Source: Thermoplasmatota archaeon | GTDB lineage: Archaea; Thermoplasmatota; Thermoplasmata; Thermoplasmatales; Thermoplasmataceae | Assembly: GCA_023379345.1 (NCBI GenBank) | Contig: JAMCUV010000014.1 | Coordinates: forward strand, 1-16,272 | Direction of reading: 5' to 3' | Length of the DNA: 16,272 nucleotides | Shown: one piece after another, positions 1 to 8,434 of the stretch | How positions within the stretch are numbered: position 1 is the first letter of the stretch | How the letters are laid out: each line of letters opens with the position of its first letter | The notes under the pieces: model-generated | Databases searched by the model: none | What the model saw: the letters and a program-made list of their open reading frames with translations, nothing else | Told to the model about the DNA's origin: nothing | Program-made: the position numbers and the translations under genes

Positions 1-572
1 ATCTGCGTAAGATTCCGGAATACTCGCCTGGCACCGAAGAGCAGGCAGTCATAGTCCTGGGAGACAACCCCGTCCACCAGCGCTGTCCTGGACATCACTG
101 ATGCCTGGGCTTCTCCCTCAGATGGTGCCTGAACAACGGGAACACCCATGTATTTCAGCAGATCCTTGGATTCGCTGACGATCTCGGTTGTGATGTAATT
201 TATCCTGGAGCTGAGCGATCTTGCCCTTTCCTGGTTCCCCTCCTCCAGGGCCACCCTGAGCTCCTCCCGGTTCTTCTCCCTCACAAGTTTCCTGGCCTCA
301 AGCGTCCTGTTCTTCAGAACTGACGGCCTGCCATCAAAAACAAATGCGGGTTTTACCCCCACCTCTATCATGTTTATTGTGCGGTAGAAAAGCCCTGAAA
401 GGTGTGACGTCACGTTGCCTGACCTGTCCATGAGCGGAGTGCCATCAGGCTGCCGTATGCTGCTGAGGAACTGGTAAATTATGTTGTAGGCATCAACACT
501 GACCCTCATTCCGCCCTGATCCTTCAGGCTGGTGCTGTGTTTTACAAGTATATCGGATATATCTACGCCCAC
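1..572 (-). CDS. fen: Flap endonuclease 1 (FEN1/XPG family), N-terminal 190 residues; 3' end outside window
   Basis: Structure-specific 5' nuclease that removes 5' flaps in Okazaki-fragment maturation and base-excision repair, normally bound to PCNA through a C-terminal motif that lies outside this window. The frame was read from the minus strand and is open to the left edge. All expected acidic metal ligands of the N and intermediate regions are visible at the usual FEN1 numbers: D27 (VSVDAYN), D80 (FVFDG), E152 and E154 (SEGEAQA), D173 and D175 (SQDYDCLLFG). The family block GTPLMDRSGNVTSHLSGLFY is at residues 44-63. The start is GTG at 570-572, immediately after the radB stop at 573-575; a GAGGTG Shine-Dalgarno element lies 6 nt upstream inside radB. 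This start gives the canonical N-terminus MGVDISDIL. Co-transcribed with radB. Identity is near certain; only the C-terminal part cannot be judged. Confidence 0.96.
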   Translation of the reverse strand, partial: MGVDISDILVKHSTSLKDQGGMRVSVDAYNIIYQFLSSIRQPDGTPLMDRSGNVTSHLSGLFYRTINMIEVGVKPAFVFDGRPSVLKNRTLEARKLVREKNREELRVALEEGNQERARSLSSRINYITTEIVSESKDLLKYMGVPVVQAPSEGEAQASVMSRTALVDGVVSQDYDCLLFGARRVFRNLTQ

Positions 573-1274
573 TCACTGCACCTCGCAGGAAAGCCCGAAA
601 TCCGTTATCCTGAATTCTGAGGACCTGCCCTCCGGCAGAGACCTGTGTTTTGTCACGGATATCCTTCTCTTGCCGTTGGGGAACTTCTCAACACGGTATA
701 TTGCCTTCATGTTATGGTCGACAAGGAATCCTCCGAAGGGATTCAATCTTCCGGAATCAGGGTCCTGGTAGATCTGGTTTGTGATGAGTGCAGGTACCTT
801 TAGCTTCAGCGCCGCAGCGGAGAGGTTGGAAAGCTGCTTCTGGAATCCTGCTGATCTTGCAGAGAGATCAGACTGGTTCTCAAGCCTGAAGAATTCAGTG
901 AAGGAATCAATGACTATGAGCCCGGGAGCCCTTATCTTCTCGGCTATTTTAGGCAGCCTCATTATTGCCAGATCCTGATCCTCCAGGGATCCCAGCCTGT
1001 AAAGGTACAGATTTTTCGTAAGGCTTTCATCCCCTCCGCTCATCTGCTTGAATCTTTCAGTGGAAAAGCCCTCGCTGTCAAGGTATATGACAGACCTGCC
1101 GGATCTCAGGGTTGCAAGGCAGAACTGCATGCAAAGGTTTGATTTCCCGGATCCGCCTTCGCCGAAGAGTTCAGTAATTATTTCAGGCTCAAGGCCTCCG
1201 CCCATGAGGTCATCAAGGCAGGCCACACCGCTGGATACCTTTTCCGGCGAGACTGAAACATCAACCTTTTCCAT
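573..1274 (-). CDS. radB: DNA repair and recombination protein RadB (RecA/Rad51 paralogue)
   Basis: RadB is the archaeal Rad51/RadA paralogue made of the ATPase core without the N-terminal helix-hairpin-helix domain; it is thought to assist RadA in homologous recombination. Seen here: Walker A GEGGSGKS (residues 38-45 from the chosen start), Walker B LIVID (119-123), and a polymerisation/DNA-contact region with NQIYQD near 166-171. The 233-residue length fits the family. Two in-frame ATGs exist, at 1286 and 1274. The TATA-like box at 1295-1302 is centred 24-25 bp before the ATG at 1274 but only about 12 bp before 1286, so a leaderless message starting MEKVDVSVSPEK is preferred. fen1 follows with no spacer. 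The pairing with a flap nuclease fits replication-coupled repair (inference). Confidence 0.95.
   Translation of the reverse strand: MEKVDVSVSPEKVSSGVACLDDLMGGGLEPEIITELFGEGGSGKSNLCMQFCLATLRSGRSVIYLDSEGFSTERFKQMSGGDESLTKNLYLYRLGSLEDQDLAIMRLPKIAEKIRAPGLIVIDSFTEFFRLENQSDLSARSAGFQKQLSNLSAAALKLKVPALITNQIYQDPDSGRLNPFGGFLVDHNMKAIYRVEKFPNGKRRISVTKHRSLPEGRSSEFRITDFGLSCEVQ
579..584 (-). promoter_or_regulatory. Shine-Dalgarno site for fen1
   Basis: On the minus strand the sequence reads GAGGTG, six bases before the GTG start of fen1, and it lies within the last codons of radB. It matches the archaeal anti-SD and decides the GTG start. It also contrasts with the leaderless first gene. Confidence 0.7.
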
Positions 1275-1294
1275 GGCGTTAGTCATGGATACGG

Positions 1295-1302
1295 TATATA
1301 AA
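1295..1302 (-). promoter_or_regulatory. TATA-like box for radB-fen1
   Basis: The minus strand reads TTTATATA here, centred 24-25 bp upstream of the ATG at 1274. This is the spacing expected for an archaeal promoter giving a leaderless mRNA, and it argues against the ATG at 1286. Confidence 0.65.
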
Positions 1303-1350
1303 TAGAAATGTGCCGTAACCGTCTTTGTTCAACGGGGGCAGGCTGCGGCA

Positions 1351-2010
1351 TCACTGTTCACCAGCAAGGATGCGGGCTATCTCCAGCAGGTCATTGCCAC
1401 TTGCAGAATGGGAAGCCATTTCTGAGAGCCTCCCGTCAACAGAATTGAAGGCGATGGACACTGCCGAGTGCCTGAACATGGCCGCATCCTGTGTGGTGTC
1501 CCCCACACTTGCCGTCTCTGCCTCGGATATTCCAAGCTGCTTCTGTATTGCCATTATGACTGTGTCTTTGTGCCTGGGTTCAACCATCACATTTCCATCA
1601 GGAATAATGCGGCCCCTATCATCAGTCAGTATCATGTTGGCATAGATGTGGTCAAAGATGGCCTGACCTGCTATTCGCTGGGCAAGCCAGTAAATCCCTC
1701 CTGAGACAATGGCAGTGGCCGCCCCTGAGTCCCTGATTTCATTTATTGTGCGGTTAAGGTTTTCCCGGAGTGGTATCCTGTCCAGAATCTTTATGACGTC
1801 CTCCCTGGTGATACCCGGATTCCTGGAGATCCAAAGGTTAACGTCACTGCGCAGAAAATCCATGTAGCTGATGCTTCCTGTACGGTAGAGCCTCAGGCTC
1901 TCAGAGTTATCCACCCCCATGGCTTGATGGACGTACTCCCAGCTGCTGGGGTGTGTTGTGAGAACACCATCCATGTCAAACACCACAAGCCTTATCCCGT
2001 GAAGATTCAT
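1351..2010 (-). CDS. HAD-superfamily phosphatase, SerB (phosphoserine phosphatase)-like
   Basis: A 219-residue haloacid-dehalogenase hydrolase. Motif I is FDMDGVLT (residues 11-18; nucleophile D12, acid/base D14). Motif II is the Ser of IVSGG (S103). The motif III lysine is probably K148 (RHKDT). Motif IV is VGDTTQDAAMF (169-179; D171, D175). A mostly helical insert between motifs I and II is the C1-cap arrangement of the SerB group. Phosphoserine phosphatase is the nearest match, but substrates in this family cannot be assigned from motifs; phosphoglycolate or other small phosphomonoesters are possible. The ATG at 2010 follows the proS stop by 9 nt, with an AAGGGAT element between them; a TTG one codon upstream is the alternative. 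Second gene of a proS operon. Confidence 0.85.
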   Translation of the reverse strand: MNLHGIRLVVFDMDGVLTTHPSSWEYVHQAMGVDNSESLRLYRTGSISYMDFLRSDVNLWISRNPGITREDVIKILDRIPLRENLNRTINEIRDSGAATAIVSGGIYWLAQRIAGQAIFDHIYANMILTDDRGRIIPDGNVMVEPRHKDTVIMAIQKQLGISEAETASVGDTTQDAAMFRHSAVSIAFNSVDGRLSEMASHSASGNDLLEIARILAGEQ

Positions 2011-2019
2011 CAAATCCCT

Positions 2020-3417
2020 TCAGTACGACCTGGAGAATGCCGCAATTTTTCCGTCCTTCCCGCAGACAACGCATTTCTCAGTTTCCTCACTGTCACGGTT
2101 GAACCCAAGAGCCCCAAGCTCCAGCTTACCCTCGATGGCGTCACTGCACTCCTTTGATCCGCACCATCCTGCAAGAACAAGCCCCTGGGCATTTTTCATC
2201 TCCTCGATGCTGCTGTACTTTCTTGATAATTTCCTGAAATGTTCATCAGCCCTTGCCCTGAGATTCCCTGCCACCTCTTCAAGCAGTTCAGTCACGGATC
2301 GGGAAATATCGCCCCTATGCATCTGCCTTCTCTTGCCACCTGTTCTGATGGAGGCCGTAACCCGGTTTCCCGACACTTCCTTCTCGCCAATTTCCAGTCT
2401 CAGGGGAACTCCCTTCATCTCCCACTCATTGTACTTGAACCCGGGAGTGTAGTTGTCCCTGGTGTCAAGCCATGCCCTTATGCCTGCAGCCCTAAGTTCA
2501 TCAAGTATTGCACTGGCATATGGCACAACATCAACGATCTTTGAAGGGATCGTAACGATCACGGCCTGAACAGGCGCCACTGCAGGCGGGAATATGAGGC
2601 CCTGGTCGTCACCATGTATGCCAATCACGGCAGCCAGCAGCCTTTCGCTGAGCCCGAATGTTGTCTGGCTCACGTATTCATGCGTCCCGTCGTCCTTAAG
2701 GTATTTTATGTCGTAATTCTTTGAGAAATTGGTTCCGTACTGGTGTATGGTTCCTATCTGGAGGCTCCTGCCGCCTGGAAGAACCGTATCAAAGGCCAGG
2801 GTATATCTTGCTCCCGGGAATTTATCCCAGTCAGGCCGCTGATCTATCATGTAGGGAAGGCAGAGTTCATGGCTTATGTTTTTCCAGATTGCCCTGTACT
2901 GATCCATCTGCCTCTCTGCATCCTCGTAGGAATCATGGGCCGTGTGGGCTTCAAAGAAATGTATTTCCCGTATCCTGATGAATGTCCTTGTGTGTTTTGT
3001 CTCATATCGGTATACGCTGACTATCTGGTATATCCTGAGAGGAAGGTCCGCATGGCTCCTGACCCAGAGGGAGAACATTCCGTACATTGCCGCCTCACTG
3101 GTAGGCCTGAGGGCCATTTCCACGTCGAGCTGGTCCATCCCTCCACGCGTAACCCAGTAAACCTCGTTCTCAAAGCCCTTCACGTGCTCAAATTCAACAG
3201 AGAGCTGGTCTCTTGTTATGAGAACCGGAAAACTCACTTCCTGGAAATCCAGGGAATCCACGTTTGTCCTGATGATACGGTCAATGTTCTGCATTGCCTT
3301 GAGCCCGTACGGCATCCAGACATTCATTCCCTTTATGGGATATCTCTTGTCGCTGAGTCCTGCTATGTCCACAATTTCGTTGTACCATTCGCTGAAATTT
3401 TCCTTCCGGTTTTCCAT
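2020..3417 (-). CDS. proS: Prolyl-tRNA synthetase, archaeal/eukaryotic type (class IIa)
   Basis: Charges tRNA-Pro with proline in the cytoplasm. The class II core is clear: motif 2 region with VYRYETKHTRTFIRIREIHF (about 135-154) and motif 3 with GLSERLLAAVIGIHGDDQG (255-273). The HGTP anticodon-binding domain occupies about 280-385. A C-terminal zinc-binding domain has cysteines 419, 424, 449 and 452 and ends in the terminal Tyr (SFSRSY) typical of archaeal ProRS. Length from the ATG at 3417 is 465, as usual for this type, with no bacterial editing insert. A TTG at 3423 is also in frame, but a TATA-like box at 3443-3450 predicts transcription starting near 3421, favouring the ATG. Divergent from the M20 peptidase; the HAD gene is 9 nt downstream. 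Confidence 0.97.
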   Translation of the reverse strand: MENRKENFSEWYNEIVDIAGLSDKRYPIKGMNVWMPYGLKAMQNIDRIIRTNVDSLDFQEVSFPVLITRDQLSVEFEHVKGFENEVYWVTRGGMDQLDVEMALRPTSEAAMYGMFSLWVRSHADLPLRIYQIVSVYRYETKHTRTFIRIREIHFFEAHTAHDSYEDAERQMDQYRAIWKNISHELCLPYMIDQRPDWDKFPGARYTLAFDTVLPGGRSLQIGTIHQYGTNFSKNYDIKYLKDDGTHEYVSQTTFGLSERLLAAVIGIHGDDQGLIFPPAVAPVQAVIVTIPSKIVDVVPYASAILDELRAAGIRAWLDTRDNYTPGFKYNEWEMKGVPLRLEIGEKEVSGNRVTASIRTGGKRRQMHRGDISRSVTELLEEVAGNLRARADEHFRKLSRKYSSIEEMKNAQGLVLAGWCGSKECSDAIEGKLELGALGFNRDSEETEKCVVCGKDGKIAAFSRSY

Positions 3418-3442
3418 GATCAATCGCAGTTATGTGATTGGG

Positions 3443-3450
3443 ATAAAATA
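3443..3450 (-). promoter_or_regulatory. TATA-like box for proS
   Basis: TATTTTAT on the minus strand, centred about 29 bp before the ATG at 3417. It predicts a leaderless or few-base leader message. The 106-bp intergenic region also holds the divergent M20 promoter. Confidence 0.5.
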
Positions 3451-3494
3451 GGTTACCGCTGACAGTGGCCGGATGAAGGTTAGCCATGCTGAAA

Positions 3495-3502
3495 CATTAT
3501 AT
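3495..3502 (+). promoter_or_regulatory. TATA-like box for the M20 peptidase gene
   Basis: CATTATAT, centred 25 bp before the ATG at 3524. The spacing predicts a leaderless transcript and supports the chosen start. Confidence 0.6.
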
Positions 3503-3523
3503 GCGAAATGCTGATTTCTATAC

Positions 3524-4720
3524 ATGCAGTCTGCAATAATGGAAATGGACGACGAGGAGTTCATAAAGCACGTTGCCAGCCGGATCATTCCAATACAGTC
3601 AATTTCACCTGAATCCGGTGGAAGTGGGGAATCCGCCAGGGCTGACGAGATCTGCGCAATTCTCAAGGAACTTGGATATCCCGATTTCAAGAGGTATGAT
3701 ACAAAGGATTCTCACGGGGTGGTCAGGGCAAACATTATCCTGAAGGTGGGAAGCGCCAGCACCACACTGTGGCTTGTGTCGCACACGGACACAGTCCCGG
3801 TTGGGGATCCCGCTCTCTGGACGCACCCGCCATTCCAGACCACAGTTGAGGGCAGGAAGATTTATGGAAGAGGCACATCTGATGACGGACAGGCTGTTTT
3901 CCTTTCGCTGCTGCTCCTCCGGAAGATCAGGGGCAAGAACCTGAAGTATAATCTGGGGCTGGCCTTTGTTGCGGACGAGGAAGTTGGAAGCAAATATGGA
4001 ATACAGTTCCTCCTGGAGAAGGACATATTCAAGAAAACCGACCTGGTAATGGTACCGGATGCCGGCACCGAAGACGGCCTCCAGATCGAGGTCGCAGAGA
4101 AGAGCATACTGTGGATCAAGTTCAAAATACTTGGGAAGCAGTACCACGCAAGCCAGCCGGCAATGGCCATAAATGCAAACCGGGAAGCCATGAAGTTCAT
4201 ACTGGGCCTTGATGGGGAACTGCACAGGAAATATGCTGACACCGATCCGATTTTCTCTCCGCCGCAGTCCACATTTGAGCCAACAAAGCACGAGAAGAAT
4301 GTGGACAACATAAACACCATCCCGGGCACGGAGGTCCAGTACGTGGACTGCAGGATTCTGCCGAAGTATGACCTGGATGAGGTAACCGACTTCATTGATG
4401 CATACATACGTGAATTCCAGAAGAGCAGCCCCGCAAAGATATCATACGATCTCTTCCAGAAGGAGCAGGCCCCCATACCCACATCCGTCAATGCGCCCGT
4501 GGTTCAGGCACTTAAAGCCGCAATCAGGGATACACGTGGAAAGGAGCCATCGGCGGTGGGAATCGGAGGAGGCACGTGTGCAGCATTTTTCCGCAGGAAA
4601 GGTTACGATGCCGTGGTATGGAGCACAACCATGCCGGAAGTTGCCCATCAGGCAGATGAATACGTGGTCATAGATCACATCCTTCAGGACAGCGCAGTCA
4701 TAATGAAAATGCTGTCTTAG
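3524..4720 (+). CDS. M20-family metallopeptidase / deacylase (ArgE-DapE-like)
   Basis: A 398-residue cytosolic di-zinc amidohydrolase of the M20 (ArgE/DapE/CPG2/dipeptidase) family. The expected ligands and catalytic residues are visible: H87 in LVSHTDTVP, D120 bridging in GRGTSDDGQA, catalytic base E152 and ligand E153 in ADEEVGS, D179 in VMVPDAG, and H375 in MPEVAHQADEY. The lid/dimerisation domain spans roughly 190-305 and includes a His (H208, KQYHASQPA) of the type that reaches into the partner active site. Such archaeal proteins are often annotated as succinyl-diaminopimelate desuccinylase or acetylornithine deacetylase; with no arginine or lysine genes nearby, a dipeptidase role is equally possible. 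The start fits the TATA spacing. The TAG stop overlaps the convergent nadM stop by 3 nt. Confidence 0.92.
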   Translation: MQSAIMEMDDEEFIKHVASRIIPIQSISPESGGSGESARADEICAILKELGYPDFKRYDTKDSHGVVRANIILKVGSASTTLWLVSHTDTVPVGDPALWTHPPFQTTVEGRKIYGRGTSDDGQAVFLSLLLLRKIRGKNLKYNLGLAFVADEEVGSKYGIQFLLEKDIFKKTDLVMVPDAGTEDGLQIEVAEKSILWIKFKILGKQYHASQPAMAINANREAMKFILGLDGELHRKYADTDPIFSPPQSTFEPTKHEKNVDNINTIPGTEVQYVDCRILPKYDLDEVTDFIDAYIREFQKSSPAKISYDLFQKEQAPIPTSVNAPVVQALKAAIRDTRGKEPSAVGIGGGTCAAFFRRKGYDAVVWSTTMPEVAHQADEYVVIDHILQDSAVIMKMLS

Positions 4721-5244
4721 ATGGTGTCTTCATCGGTCTTTGCAAGGTCCTGGATCCGCGATATTCCATCAATTTCATCTATTATATCAGCAACTGCACG
4801 CGGGACATCGGATCTCCAGTCCTGATTTTTTATCATTTTTTCCCTTATGTGTGTTCCGGACCAGTTTGACCTGTTGATCATGTCCATGGATTCGACCCTG
4901 TAATTTTTTTCCTTGAAAAGCCTTGTTACAAGGGGATTGTTTGTATACACCCTGTTGAAGCCCGGAGTGAGAGATTCAACGTGTGCCACCCAGAGCGGGT
5001 TGGAGTTGACATCCTCAATTGGTACCAGGTAGAACTGGAAAATGCCCTCTCTTTCCAGTGTTGTTGATATCATCAGGTGCCTCTCTCCTGCGGTGAAAGG
5101 ATCCTTTAGTGTGTGGGAATACTGTGCGCTCCCTATTCCAATGATTACTGATGCATTGTGTTTCAGTATGCTCCTTATTATCTCAAGATGCCCGTTGTGG
5201 AATGGCTGAAACCTTCCCACAATGAATGCCCTTTCCTTGTCCAA
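4717..5244 (-). CDS. nadM: Nicotinamide-nucleotide adenylyltransferase, archaeal type
   Basis: Transfers AMP from ATP to NMN to make NAD. A 175-residue nucleotidyltransferase alpha/beta-phosphodiesterase protein of the archaeal NadM family. It has VGRFQPFHNGHL (9-20; HxGH at 16-19), the family block IGSAQYSHTLKDPFTAGERH (37-56), NNPLV (102-106), and the C-terminal phosphate-binding WSGTHIRE (128-135), corresponding to the ISSTxxR-type motif. The start must be TTG at 5242-5244: a stop lies three codons upstream in frame, and the next GTG would delete the first strand. A GGTGA Shine-Dalgarno site at 5251-5255 lies 6 nt upstream. The TTG begins 1 nt after the ileS stop, so the two are one transcription unit. 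The last codon TAA overlaps the TAG of the convergent M20 gene. Confidence 0.95.
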   Translation of the reverse strand: MDKERAFIVGRFQPFHNGHLEIIRSILKHNASVIIGIGSAQYSHTLKDPFTAGERHLMISTTLEREGIFQFYLVPIEDVNSNPLWVAHVESLTPGFNRVYTNNPLVTRLFKEKNYRVESMDMINRSNWSGTHIREKMIKNQDWRSDVPRAVADIIDEIDGISRIQDLAKTDEDTI

Positions 5245-5245
5245 T

Positions 5246-8200
5246 TCACTTCACCGTCTCAGTTGGGACAATGCGTATGATGAATATTTCGCCATCGATA
5301 TCCCATTTCCTTCCCTGGATGCCATTGACGAATTGCAGCGTGGAAGCAAGGGTTTCCTTCCCTATCCAGTCAGTGTGTTCCGCAAGCTGGTCCCTGATCT
5401 CATCAGGACCGGATATGGTCACATCGATGGTCTCGTCATACTGCAGGTTCATCTCCTTCCTCATGACCTGTATCCTCCTGACAAGCTCCCTTGCAAGCCC
5501 CTCGTTCATCAGCGCCTGATCTCTCTTCAGGTTGACGAATACCGTTATCCCGGACTTCGGTTCGTGATCCATGGCATATTCAGCCCTGGGTTCCATGAAT
5601 ATTTCAGCTATTTCACCTGTTATAGTGTGTTGGCCAACCTTCACGGACCCAGAACTGGAAAATTGCAGAGCCAGGGTGCCATCATCATGATCAAGTGCTT
5701 CCCTGACCATGTTGAGGTCTTTCCGGAGAAGTGGTGCTGCTTCCTTGGTTTTGAGGGCAATTTTCCTGATCACAGGCCACTCACTTCCATCAACGAATTT
5801 CACTGTTCTGGCATTGAGTTCCGGTGAGATGATATCAAGGAGCTCCTTTCCTATTTCAGCGGTTGAAGAGACCAGAACCTCCGTCACAGGCTGCCTCCCC
5901 TTTATGCCATGGTCCTGCCGGATCCTCCTGGCAGCCTCAAGTATGGCTTCTGCCCTGCTCACCTCCGCCTCAAGATCATGGTTTATCATCTGCCCCATGG
6001 CCTCAGGGAATTTCTCAAGATGAACACTTTCCGCTTCAGGATGAAGTTTCCTGTAAAGGTATTCGGAATAGAACGGGGCCAAAGGGGCAAGCATCAGGGT
6101 AACTGTCTCCAGAGTATAGAAGAGCACTGAATATGCTTCCTCCTTCTGCCTGTCCAGTGTCTCAGCCCAGAATCTTCTCCTGGAAAGCCGCAGATAGAAG
6201 TTGGAGAGATCCTCTATGAGATCCTCTATGGCCTTCAGCGCTATGTGCATGTCATAGTTATCCATGGCATCCCTCACTGCCTCGACTGTGGAATTGCAGC
6301 GGGAGATTACCCACCTGTCAAGAATGTTGCTTCCCGGCATCAGCCCCTCATATCTGTAGCGGTCAAGGTTTGCGTTTGAAGCAAAAAATGAATAGACATT
6401 TGAAAGGGTGCCAAAGACCTTCCTTGTGATTTCCGAGATAAGCTTCCTGTCTATGGCCTTTGATCGCCATGGAACGCCGGTCATGAAGAACAGCCTTGCA
6501 GGGTCAGGACCGAACTCATTGACAAAATCAATGGCATAGACCGAATTCCCCTTGCTCTTGCTCATCTTTCTCCCCTGCTCGTCAAGGATGAAATCTATGG
6601 AAAGCACATGCTCGTAGGCATTGGTGTCAAAGAGGATTGATCCGATGACGTGAAGGGTGTAGAACCATCCCCTGGTCTGATCTATTGCCTCGGTGATGAA
6701 GGATATGGGAAGTGGGACCCTGCTGCTTTCCATTGGGTAGTGTATGGCAGCATAGGTTGCGCTGCCGGAATCAAACCATGTGTCTATGACATATGGCTCG
6801 CGGGTCATCTCCTTCCCGCAAGTGGGACACGGGAATCTCACATCATCAATGAAGGGGCGGTGAAGATCTTCCGGCACGCTGCCTCCATACTGCTTCAATT
6901 CCTCAACGCTCCCAACTGCAACCATATGCTCCTCAGGGCAGGTCCACACCGGAAGCGGCGTTCCCCAGTACCTGTTCCTGCTCAGTGCCCAGTCCTTGGC
7001 TTCAGTGAGGAAATTGCCGAACCTGCCGTCCTTCAGGTGTTCCGGGTGCCAGTCTATCCTGCTGTTGTTTTCCAGAAGTTTCTGCCTTATGGTGGAAACC
7101 CGTATGAACCAGGCTTGAAGAGGATAGTAGAGCAATGGTGTGCCGCAGCGATAGCAGAATGGGTATGTGTGCGTTATTTTCTCTGATCTGTACACCTTGT
7201 TGCGTGTCTTGAGCCATATGAGAATCTCGGTATCGGCATCCTTGAAGAATTTTCCGTTCCACGGGAGCCGTGGATCATTGAATCTTCCGGACTGGTTGAT
7301 GGGATTGATTATTTCTACGCCAAGTCTCTTCCCGATTTCAAAGTCGTCAGCACCGAAGGCGGGGGAGGTGTGCACAATTCCTGTTCCATCCTCCACAGTG
7401 ACATGATCCCCGGATGTCACGACCAGTGATCCCCTGGAGGCCGGTATGAAATCCATGAGCTGATCATACTGCTTTCCCACAAGGTCGGATCCAGGCATTG
7501 TGGAAAGCACGCTGGCGTCCTTGCCGAAGAGTCTTTCCACCACCGGCCGGGCAACATAGTATTCTTCATCCCCCACCCTGACCAGGGCATACTGGATTCT
7601 TTCATTCACGGCAAGAAACTGGTTTGCGGGCAGAGTCCAGGGTGTGGTTGTCCAGGCCAGGAAATACCTGTTTGAATACCCCTTCTCCCTGAATTTGACA
7701 TAGACTGACGGGTCCTTTGCATCGTCATATCCCTGTGAAAGCTCGTGCGAGCTCAGGGATGTTTCACATCTGGGGCAGTAGGGCACAATCTTGAAGTCCC
7801 TTACCAGCATCTTCTTCTGGAACATGGTTTTGAGAGCCCACCATTCGCTCTCGATGTAATCATTCCGCATGGTGACATATGCGTTTTCCTGGTCCACCCA
7901 GTAGCCCAGGTGATCATCAGTCTCCATCCACTCGTCTATGTACCGGAATATGCTCTCCCTGCAGTATTCGTTGAATTTGTCAATGCCGAATTCCTCTATC
8001 TCCTTCTTCACCTTGAAGCCAAAGTGCTTTTCAGCTTCTATTTCAACTGGAAGTCCATGGCAATCCCAGCCTCCGGTTCTTCGGGATATGCGGTGGCCTG
8101 TCATGTATCTGTACCTGAGCACGCTGTCCTTGACTGTACGGGTCATGGCATGGCCAACATGAGGCCTGCCGTTTGCAGTGGGCGGGCCTTCAAGGAATGT

Positions 8201-8335
8201 GAACGGCTTGTTCCCCAGGGAGGAATTAAGAGACTTTTCAATAATGCCCGCTTCCTTCCAGTATTGCAGAACCTCATCGCCTATGGCCTTCAAGCTTTTG
8301 TTAGTCTCAATCTGTTCATACACTGTTTCGGGCAT
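5246..8335 (-). CDS. ileS: Isoleucyl-tRNA synthetase
   Basis: Charges tRNA-Ile and edits mischarged valine. With the ATG at 8335 it is 1029 residues, normal for archaeal/eukaryote-like IleRS. Visible in order: HIGH-type HVGH (59-62) after GPPTANGRP; a zinc-knuckle pair CPRC (187-190); CP1 editing domain with WTTTPWTLPANQ (228-239) and the GTGIVHTSPAFGADD block (317-331); CYRC (394-397); CPTC (503-506); VIDTWFDSGS (516-525); DQTRGWFYTL (552-561); KMSKS (590-594); then the helical anticodon-binding domain. A GTG at 8368 is also in frame and would add 11 residues; neither start has a TATA box at leaderless distance, so the N-terminus is uncertain. nadM follows 1 nt after the stop. Confidence 0.97.
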   Translation of the reverse strand: MPETVYEQIETNKSLKAIGDEVLQYWKEAGIIEKSLNSSLGNKPFTFLEGPPTANGRPHVGHAMTRTVKDSVLRYRYMTGHRISRRTGGWDCHGLPVEIEAEKHFGFKVKKEIEEFGIDKFNEYCRESIFRYIDEWMETDDHLGYWVDQENAYVTMRNDYIESEWWALKTMFQKKMLVRDFKIVPYCPRCETSLSSHELSQGYDDAKDPSVYVKFREKGYSNRYFLAWTTTPWTLPANQFLAVNERIQYALVRVGDEEYYVARPVVERLFGKDASVLSTMPGSDLVGKQYDQLMDFIPASRGSLVVTSGDHVTVEDGTGIVHTSPAFGADDFEIGKRLGVEIINPINQSGRFNDPRLPWNGKFFKDADTEILIWLKTRNKVYRSEKITHTYPFCYRCGTPLLYYPLQAWFIRVSTIRQKLLENNSRIDWHPEHLKDGRFGNFLTEAKDWALSRNRYWGTPLPVWTCPEEHMVAVGSVEELKQYGGSVPEDLHRPFIDDVRFPCPTCGKEMTREPYVIDTWFDSGSATYAAIHYPMESSRVPLPISFITEAIDQTRGWFYTLHVIGSILFDTNAYEHVLSIDFILDEQGRKMSKSKGNSVYAIDFVNEFGPDPARLFFMTGVPWRSKAIDRKLISEITRKVFGTLSNVYSFFASNANLDRYRYEGLMPGSNILDRWVISRCNSTVEAVRDAMDNYDMHIALKAIEDLIEDLSNFYLRLSRRRFWAETLDRQKEEAYSVLFYTLETVTLMLAPLAPFYSEYLYRKLHPEAESVHLEKFPEAMGQMINHDLEAEVSRAEAILEAARRIRQDHGIKGRQPVTEVLVSSTAEIGKELLDIISPELNARTVKFVDGSEWPVIRKIALKTKEAAPLLRKDLNMVREALDHDDGTLALQFSSSGSVKVGQHTITGEIAEIFMEPRAEYAMDHEPKSGITVFVNLKRDQALMNEGLARELVRRIQVMRKEMNLQYDETIDVTISGPDEIRDQLAEHTDWIGKETLASTLQFVNGIQGRKWDIDGEIFIIRIVPTETVK
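5251..5255 (-). promoter_or_regulatory. Shine-Dalgarno site for nadM
   Basis: GGTGA on the minus strand, within the last codons of ileS and 6 nt before the TTG start of nadM. It supports use of the rare start codon. Confidence 0.6.
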
Positions 8336-8342
8336 CTCAAAA

Positions 8343-8393
8343 TCAGGGGAAACTCTGTGGGGTGGCACTCCAATAACCTACCGGATTCACCAT
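8343..8393 (-). CDS. Possible 16-codon upstream ORF in the ileS leader
   Basis: On the minus strand an ATG at 8391-8393 opens a frame for MVNPVGYWSATPQSFP, ending TGA at 8343-8345, 7 nt before the ileS ATG. A strong purine-rich SD-like GGAGGAGG (8405-8412) lies 11 nt upstream, while ileS itself has no comparable site. It contains no Ile codon, so it is not a classic amino-acid attenuator. It may be chance; the alternative GTG start of ileS lies inside it in another frame. Confidence 0.25.
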   Translation of the reverse strand: MVNPVGYWSATPQSFP

Positions 8394-8404
8394 ACAGGCC
8401 CCAT

Positions 8405-8412
8405 CCTCCTCC
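8405..8412 (-). promoter_or_regulatory. Strong SD-like purine tract in the ileS leader
   Basis: GGAGGAGG on the minus strand, about 70 nt upstream of the ileS ATG (8335) and about 36 nt upstream of the alternative GTG (8368). It is too far away to serve either start directly, but suitably near the 16-codon upstream frame. Confidence 0.4.
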
Positions 8413-8434
8413 TGACAGGTATTGTTCCATACTC

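Noticed and set aside
2743..3462. Long open frame (239 codons) on the plus strand
   Set aside because: It lies antisense to proS, whose motifs are unmistakable; the translation resembles no protein and is a shadow of codon bias.
3605..4491. Minus-strand open frames of 228 and 209 codons
   Set aside because: Both are antisense to the M20 gene, which shows all metal ligands in frame.
5222..5827. Plus-strand open frame of 201 codons
   Set aside because: Antisense to the ileS C-terminal region; composition is that of a reversed coding strand.
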